Of a stretch of DNA of 64,000 nt, positions 59,422 through 64,000 are shown in pieces. The position numbers and the translations under genes were made by a program. A model generated the notes under the pieces. That model searched no databases, was not told the DNA's origin, and saw nothing but the letters and a program-made list of their open reading frames with translations. The DNA is from Plantibacter flavus (GTDB taxonomy: Bacteria; Actinomycetota; Actinomycetes; Actinomycetales; Microbacteriaceae), in NCBI RefSeq assembly GCF_002024505.1, contig NZ_CP019402.1, positions 496,001 through 560,000 on the forward strand, in the 5' to 3' direction. Each line of letters opens with the position of its first letter. Position 1 is the first letter of the stretch.

Positions 59422-60414
59422 ATGAGGGCGTTCACCATCTCGAGCTACGCGTCCCCACTGCACGAGACCGAGGTGCCCGAGCCCGTCGTCGGCGCCGGCG
59501 ACGTCCTGGTGCAGGTGCAGGCCGCCGGCCTCAATCAGCTCGACGAGAAGATCCGTCTCGGCGAGTTCAAGCAGATCCTCCCTCACCGGTTGCCGATCAT
59601 CCTCGGCCACGACGTCGCCGGCACCGTGATCCGCGTCGGCGCGGATGTCCGCAGCTTCAAGCCCGGTGACGAGGTCTACGCGCGTCCTCGTGATCACCGG
59701 ATCGGGACCTTCGCCGAGCGCATCGCTCTCGCAGAGGCGGATGTCGCGCTCAAGCCGGCGTCGATCAGCATGGTGGAGGCAGGATCGCTGCCGCTCGTCG
59801 CACTGACCGCCTGGCAGGCCCTCGTCGAGCTCGGCGACGTGCAGCCCGGTCAGAAGGTCCTCATCCACGCCGGTGCGGGCGGGGTTGGATCGATCGCGAT
59901 CCAACTCGCCAAGCAGCTCGGTGCGGAGGTCGCGACGACGGCCAGCGCCTCCAACGCGGACTTCGTGCGCGAACTCGGCGCGGACACCGTGATCGACTAC
60001 CGCACCGAGGATTTCGAGCAGTTCCTCCGGGGATACGACTTCGTGCTCGACAGCCTCGGCGGCGAGAACCTCGAGAAGTCGCTCCGCATCCTCAAACGCG
60101 GTGGAACGGCCGTCGGCATCGCCGGACCGCCCACCCCGGACTTCGCCCGGTCCGTCGGTCTCAGCGCGGTGCTCCGGCTCGCGATCTCCGCACTGAGCGG
60201 CAAGATCCGCAGGCAGGCCAAGCGGCTCGGCGTGAGCTACCGGTTCCTCCTCATGCAGGCGAGTGGTGACCAGCTGCGCGAGATCACCGCCCTCATCGAC
60301 AGCGGCGCGATCCGTCCCGTCGTCGGACGGGTGTTCCCCTTCGACGACACGGTGGAGGCCCTCGGCTCGCTCACTGGCGGCGGCATCCGCGGCAAAGCGG
60401 TCATCGCGGACTAG
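59422..60414 (+). CDS. NADP-dependent quinone oxidoreductase (MDR superfamily)
   Basis: A 330-residue medium-chain reductase without zinc ligands: QVQAAGLNQLDEKIRLGEF, LGHDVAGTVIRVG, DRPRDHR-like substrate loop (YARPRDHRIGTFAE), then the NADP-binding LIHAGAGGVGSIAIQLAKQLGAEVATTAS. It resembles quinone reductase/YhfP or zeta-crystallin-type enzymes that reduce quinones and enones. A strong promoter is covered by a GCTCA-N4-TGAGC operator, so it should be repressed by the TetR protein at 61326 and induced by its ligand. Confidence 0.92.
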   Translation: MRAFTISSYASPLHETEVPEPVVGAGDVLVQVQAAGLNQLDEKIRLGEFKQILPHRLPIILGHDVAGTVIRVGADVRSFKPGDEVYARPRDHRIGTFAERIALAEADVALKPASISMVEAGSLPLVALTAWQALVELGDVQPGQKVLIHAGAGGVGSIAIQLAKQLGAEVATTASASNADFVRELGADTVIDYRTEDFEQFLRGYDFVLDSLGGENLEKSLRILKRGGTAVGIAGPPTPDFARSVGLSAVLRLAISALSGKIRRQAKRLGVSYRFLLMQASGDQLREITALIDSGAIRPVVGRVFPFDDTVEALGSLTGGGIRGKAVIAD

Positions 60415-60427
60415 TCAGTGATGACAG

Positions 60428-60484
60428 CGAGAGTGCACAAAACGCTCCCAATCACGACGTTTGGGAGCGTTTTGTGCACTCTCG
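60428..60484. terminator. Very long perfect hairpin between convergent genes
   Basis: A perfect 24-bp inverted repeat (60428-60451 and 60461-60484) with a 9-base loop, lying 13 bases after the oxidoreductase stop and 7 bases from the SDR stop. Each strand carries AAAA/TTTT inside the stem. It should act as a terminator in both directions, but the arm length exceeds what termination needs. Confidence 0.8.
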
Positions 60485-60491
60485 GGAAGGG

Positions 60492-61193
60492 TCAGGCGAG
60501 CTGCGGGTAGACCGCCTCGAGTGGGGCGCTGAGGGCGGCCTTCAGCTGCACCGAGGTGTCGTCCGCGAGGACTTCGTACTCACCGGCCTCCGTCGCGTCG
60601 AGCACCTTCGTCACGAGGACGGCGGGATCGAGCTTCGGGTCGGTCGCGCCGGCGGCCATGGCCGTGTCCACGTAGCCGACGTGCACGCCGACGACGTGCA
60701 CGCCTGCGGGGGCGAGTTCGAGGCGCAGCGAGTTGGTCGCGGACCAGAGTGCGGCCTTCGTCGCGCTGTAGATTCCCGCGACGGCGTACCAGCTGAGGGC
60801 GGAGTGGATGTCGATGATCGCGGATCCGGTGTTGGCGGCGAGGATCGGTGCGAACGCGCGAGCGAGGAAGAGCGGGCCGAGGAAGTTGGTCTCCACGTTG
60901 GTCCGGATCTCCTCGTCGGTGTGCGACAGGATGCCGGGCGTCGACGCGTTCGTGCCGGCGTTGTTGATGAGGATCGTGACGTCGGGGGCCGCGGCGACGA
61001 CGGCGGCGATCGAAGCGGGGTCGGTGACGTCGAGCGCGAGCGGGACGACACGCTCGTCGTCCCAGGTGCGCGGGTTCCGAGCCGTGGCGTAGACCTTGCC
61101 GGCGCCGCGCTCGAGGGCGTCGCGGACGAAGTCGGTCCCGATGCCGCCGTTCGCGCCGGTGACGAGGACGACTGCTCCGTTGAGTGAGGGCAT
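60492..61193 (-). CDS. Short-chain dehydrogenase/reductase (SDR)
   Basis: A 233-residue classical SDR. Cofactor motif VLVTGANGGIGTDFVRDAL (TGxxxGIG), NNAGTN, the catalytic Ser in IDIHSALSWY, and YxxxK in IYSATKAAL (Tyr and Lys). An Asp after strand 3 (LALDVTD) is also typical. Substrate unknown. The start is taken as ATG 61193; the ribosome site is weak. Its promoter region is shared with the divergent TetR gene, which carries the GCTCA-N4-TGAGC operator. Confidence 0.92.
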   Translation of the reverse strand: MPSLNGAVVLVTGANGGIGTDFVRDALERGAGKVYATARNPRTWDDERVVPLALDVTDPASIAAVVAAAPDVTILINNAGTNASTPGILSHTDEEIRTNVETNFLGPLFLARAFAPILAANTGSAIIDIHSALSWYAVAGIYSATKAALWSATNSLRLELAPAGVHVVGVHVGYVDTAMAAGATDPKLDPAVLVTKVLDATEAGEYEVLADDTSVQLKAALSAPLEAVYPQLA

Positions 61194-61281
61194 GTGGTTG
61201 ACCGTTCTGTTCGAATGAGTGGTTCCGATGTGGCCGTGGAACAATGAGCGACATCCCGTGATGTCGCGATCCACTGACTAT

Positions 61282-61295
61282 GCTCACAACTGAGC
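61282..61295. promoter_or_regulatory. TetR-type operator (site 2)
   Basis: GCTCA-CAAC-TGAGC, with the same arms and spacing as site 1 at 59363-59376. It is between the divergent SDR and TetR genes, 30 bases before the TetR start. Confidence 0.8.
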
Positions 61296-61325
61296 GCAAT
61301 CATCTTGTATTCCCGAAGGACACCC

Positions 61326-61928
61326 ATGACCGCCGAACCCCGGCCGCTCGGTCGCCGCGAGCGCAACAAGCTCGACAAACTCGAACGCATCACCGCAGCA
61401 GCCGGCGAGCTGTTCGCCGAGCACGGGGTCGACGACGTGACCACGCAGCAGATCGCCGACCGTGCCGACATCGGCACCGGCACGCTCTTCCTCTACGCGA
61501 AGACGAAGGGTGAGCTCCTGCTGCTCGTGCAGAACTCCACCTATGCGGATGCACTCGTCCGCGGGGTGGCTGACGCTGACGCCGCCGCCGACCCGCTCGA
61601 TGCGGTCATGGCGATCATCCGTCCGGTCGTGGAGTGCAATCGGAAGCAGGTCGACAACGGCCGCACCTACCTGCGGGAGATCGTCTTCGGCGATCCCGAG
61701 GAGCCGTATCACCGCGCCGCGCTCGCCCTCACCGTGCAGACCGAGGAGGCGATCGCCGCGGTGCTGCGACGAGACGGCCTCATGACCGCCGAGCGTGCCG
61801 CGACGACGGCGCACATCGTGTCCGCGATCATGTTCGTCAGCATGGCGGCGACGATCAACGTCGGCAACACCATCGACGAGATCGTCGCGGAGATCGAGGC
61901 ACAGGTGCGGGTGATCCTTCCGAGCTGA
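61326..61928 (+). CDS. TetR family regulator of the oxidoreductase/SDR group
   Basis: A 200-residue TetR protein: RRERNKLDKLERITAAAGELFAEHGVDDVTTQQIADRADIGTGTLFLYAKTKGELLLLV is the DNA-binding part, followed by a helical ligand domain. Start ATG 61326 has AAGGA 6 bases upstream; the TTG at 61305 is less likely. A palindrome in its own upstream region is repeated at the oxidoreductase promoter, so it likely represses itself, the SDR and the oxidoreductase, with an electrophile or quinone as probable signal (inference). Confidence 0.93.
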   Translation: MTAEPRPLGRRERNKLDKLERITAAAGELFAEHGVDDVTTQQIADRADIGTGTLFLYAKTKGELLLLVQNSTYADALVRGVADADAAADPLDAVMAIIRPVVECNRKQVDNGRTYLREIVFGDPEEPYHRAALALTVQTEEAIAAVLRRDGLMTAERAATTAHIVSAIMFVSMAATINVGNTIDEIVAEIEAQVRVILPS

Positions 61929-61977
61929 GCCGGGAGCCGTCCTGCAGATGACCCGCAACGTGGACCGCGGGCGGGTT

Positions 61978-62706
61978 TCAGACCGCGAAGTCGCTCGGCC
62001 ACCCGTGCTCGGCGAGCGACCGGCGGACACGCTCCACATCCTCGTCACTCGGCAACTCCGCGGTGACCCGGGCGATCGCCGTGGCGACGTCGACCCGACT
62101 CAGCGACGCGTCGCCCTCCGCCGCGAGGCGCGCGCCCACCTCAGCCACCTCGGCATCGGTCAGCCGACGACGGAGGAGCGCCACGAGCGGGACGAAGTCC
62201 TGCTCGGGGAATCCTGCAGGGTACCCGGCTCGAAGCCAGCGCACGATGCGGGCGACCAGCCCTCCGCGTTCCTCGAAGAGGTTCGCGCGCGCCTCCCGAC
62301 CGACGTCATGGTCGGTCGCCACCGCGCGGACGTCGTCCGGGCTCCCGAGCGGCCACCCCGCGCTCGCGAGCCGGGCGGAGACGCGGACGAGGTCCTCCGG
62401 GAGCGCCGGACCGAGGAGGAGCTGTTCGACACGCGCCCGCAGGCGATCGTTGCCGACCTGCTCACCGCTCGCATCGGCGTTCTCCGCCTCGATGAGCAGT
62501 CCTTTGACGACCTGGTCCAGCTCCTCAGGCGTGAGACTCCGTCGGAGGATGCCGAGCAGCGGCACGTAGTCGTGCTCGGGCACGCCCGTCGGGTATCCGG
62601 CGCGGAGCCAACCGACGACGCGCGCCACCACGCCGGACCCGCTGCCAGCGACATCGACGCCGGCCACGTCTGCGCCGGTCGCGTCCACACCGTTCTCGTG
62701 CGACAC
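61978..62706 (-). CDS. Double DUF3349 protein, last gene of the pit operon
   Basis: A 242-residue protein with two tandem DUF3349-type units. Unit 1 carries WLRAGYPTGVPEHDYVPLLGILRRSLTPEELDQV and unit 2 WLRAGYPAGFPEQDFVPLVALLRRRLTDAEVAEV; each is followed by a shorter related helix pair. In Mycobacterium tuberculosis a single-unit DUF3349 protein (Rv0543c) lies behind a membrane protein and pitA in the same order. The role is unknown, but the conserved neighbourhood ties it to phosphate uptake. GTG start 3 bases after the upstream stop. Confidence 0.85.
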   Translation of the reverse strand: MSHENGVDATGADVAGVDVAGSGSGVVARVVGWLRAGYPTGVPEHDYVPLLGILRRSLTPEELDQVVKGLLIEAENADASGEQVGNDRLRARVEQLLLGPALPEDLVRVSARLASAGWPLGSPDDVRAVATDHDVGREARANLFEERGGLVARIVRWLRAGYPAGFPEQDFVPLVALLRRRLTDAEVAEVGARLAAEGDASLSRVDVATAIARVTAELPSDEDVERVRRSLAEHGWPSDFAV

Positions 62707-62708
62707 GA

Positions 62709-63017
62709 TCAGTCCTTCGGGGTGAAGGTCGGGATCACGTGTTCGAAGCTGACCTCCTGCCCCAGACCGGTGGCCACGATGATCGTGAGACCGACCAGCA
62801 CCGCGGCGACGACGACGGCGAAGCACAGCACGCCGATGGCACGGAGGAGCGCCGACGGGAGCGTCGGCGTGGCCGGCGCGCTCCGGTCTTCGGAACCGGC
62901 ACCTCCGGCGACCGCGAACGAGCGGACACCCAGCGCGAAGAGCGTGGGAAGACCCGCGCCGAGCACGAGCGCGATGACGGCCACCTGGGCGGCGGCTTCG
63001 AGGAAGAGCATGAACAT
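62709..63017 (-). CDS. Small membrane protein of the pit operon
   Basis: A 102-residue protein with two hydrophobic segments, at about residues 8-30 (AAAQVAVIALVLGAGLPTLFALG) and 60-85 (AIGVLCFAVVVAAVLVGLTIIVAT), joined by a polar loop. It begins 11 bases after the pit stop codon. The same small membrane gene occurs between pitA and the DUF3349 gene in mycobacteria (Rv0544c), so it is probably a conserved accessory protein. ATG 63017 with AAGGAC upstream. Confidence 0.8.
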   Translation of the reverse strand: MFMLFLEAAAQVAVIALVLGAGLPTLFALGVRSFAVAGGAGSEDRSAPATPTLPSALLRAIGVLCFAVVVAAVLVGLTIIVATGLGQEVSFEHVIPTFTPKD

Positions 63018-63028
63018 GTCCGACGTCC

Positions 63029-64000
63029 TTACGCTGCGGTCTTCTGCGACGAACGGGCGGGGGCGTCCTGCCAGTCGTCGTTCACGTTGTGGGATCCGAT
63101 GCTGTCGCGGCGCGAGCGGAGGTAGATGGTGAGTGCGACACCCGCGAGGATCGCGACCATGAGGATTCCGCCGATCGCCCCGCCCGCGAGGTGACCGAGC
63201 CACCACATCACGGCGCCCACGAGCGCGGCAGCCGGGAGGGTGATGATCCAGGCGACGACCATCCGGAGGGCCACCCGCCAGCGCACCTGCGCCCCCGGCC
63301 GTCCGACGCCGGAGCCGAGGATCGACCCGGTCGCGACGTGCGTGGTGCTGAGCGCGAAGCCGAGGTGACTCGAGGCGAGGATGACCGCGGCGGAGGAGCT
63401 CTCGGCGGCCATGCCCTGCGGCGTGTTCAACTCCACGATGCCCTTGCCGACGGTGCGGATGATCCGCCACCCGCCGATGTACGTGCCGAGCGAGATCGCG
63501 AGGGCACACGCGAGCTTCACCCAGAGTGGGACCGACTCGGTGTCGTCCCAGCCGCCGGCCGCGATGAGCGCGAGGGTGATGACGCCCATCGTCTTCTGTG
63601 CGTCGTTCGTGCCGTGGGCGAGGGAGACGAGCGACGCGCTGCCGATCTGCCCGATCCGGAAGCCGCGGTGGAGACGTCCCTGAGCGAGGTTGCCGATGAC
63701 CCGGAAGACGAGCCAGGTGCCGATCGCCGCCACCGCGCCGGCGAGCAGGGGCGACATGAGGGCCGGCAGGATGACCTTGCCGACGACGCCGTCGAGCTTC
63801 GAGCCGTCACCGGCCCAGTTCACGCCGTTCAGGCCGAGGCCCGCGAGCGTCGAGCCGATGAGACCGCCGAAGAGCGCGTGCGACGAGCTCGACGGAAGAC
63901 CGAGCAGCCAGGTGAGCAGGTTCCAGATGATGCCACCGATGAGCCCGGCGAGCACGATCAGCAGGAGAGCCGAGCCGCCGCCCTCCAGCAGCGCCGGATC
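63029..64000 (-). CDS. pit: Low-affinity inorganic phosphate transporter PiT (partial)
   Basis: The C-terminal part of a PiT family carrier (about 323 residues visible); the N-terminus lies beyond the right edge, because the frame is open to base 64000. Characteristic repeats: LLGLPSSSSHALFGGLIGSTLA in the first part, then the signature LVSLAHGTNDAQKTMGVI, and a second ALSTTHVATGSILGSGVGR. PiT proteins import metal-phosphate complexes with protons. It heads the three-gene operon on the minus strand. Confidence 0.95.
   Translation of the reverse strand, partial: DPALLEGGGSALLLIVLAGLIGGIIWNLLTWLLGLPSSSSHALFGGLIGSTLAGLGLNGVNWAGDGSKLDGVVGKVILPALMSPLLAGAVAAIGTWLVFRVIGNLAQGRLHRGFRIGQIGSASLVSLAHGTNDAQKTMGVITLALIAAGGWDDTESVPLWVKLACALAISLGTYIGGWRIIRTVGKGIVELNTPQGMAAESSSAAVILASSHLGFALSTTHVATGSILGSGVGRPGAQVRWRVALRMVVAWIITLPAAALVGAVMWWLGHLAGGAIGGILMVAILAGVALTIYLRSRRDSIGSHNVNDDWQDAPARSSQKTAA

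Overview
The window is chromosomal DNA of a high-GC Gram-positive actinobacterium, most likely a member of the Microbacteriaceae (Curtobacterium, Plantibacter or a relative). Pointers are strong GC bias at third codon positions, frequent GTG starts, many ATGA/GTGA overlaps, a DUF222-HNH gene, intergenic copies of CCCTGAGC(C/T)TGTCGAAGGG, LPXTG-like sorting signals of the LAxTG/LxTTG kind, and a pit/membrane protein/DUF3349 operon. No rRNA, tRNA, CRISPR array, phage or insertion sequence was seen. Genus assignment is inference.

Layout. 1-7 kb: end of a wall-anchored carbohydrate-binding protein, manA, a two-component pair, a WecE-type sugar aminotransferase and a WsaF-like glycosyltransferase (surface sugar metabolism). 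7-16 kb: small unknown genes, a DUF222-HNH gene bracketed by REP-like repeats, soxR with its own SoxR box, a TetR/metallo-beta-lactamase-fold pair with a large palindromic operator, a CPBP protease-like membrane protein, an SRAP DNA-repair protein, and a TerC-family membrane protein behind a yybP-ykoY manganese riboswitch. 16-27.4 kb: a sugar locus with a LacI regulator and extra ATPase on the minus strand, divergent from a complete YtfQRT-YjfF-like furanose ABC transporter and a 1203-residue double-GH43, wall-anchored enzyme. Two LacI-type operators and a sigma70-like promoter lie between.

27.4-46.3 kb: an oxidoreductase/MarR pair with two operators, a SulP remnant lacking its N-terminal half, TerD, a tyrosine-phosphatase-like protein, a 994-residue LuxR-type regulator preceded by a small helical protein, a lipoprotein, several membrane and housekeeping genes, and a RecQ-like helicase. 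46.3-50.2 kb: the most interesting locus, a minus-strand operon of zinc-independent bL36, FecCD-type permease, binding lipoprotein, ATPase and methyltransferase, headed by a 21-bp Zur-like palindrome. 50.2-64 kb: an MFS protein, a receiver-like protein lacking the phosphoacceptor, a serine beta-lactamase-like hydrolase, Lrp regulators (one divergent from a LysE exporter), a MOSC protein, a DUF2510-transglutaminase-like protein, a quinone oxidoreductase/SDR/TetR group sharing an operator, and a phosphate transporter (pit) operon running off the right edge.

Most genes are ordinary. What stands out is the number of readable regulatory sites (Zur, SoxR, LacI, MarR, two TetR sites, a paired unknown operator, a riboswitch) that tie regulators to targets. 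No wholly new defence or mobile system could be demonstrated.
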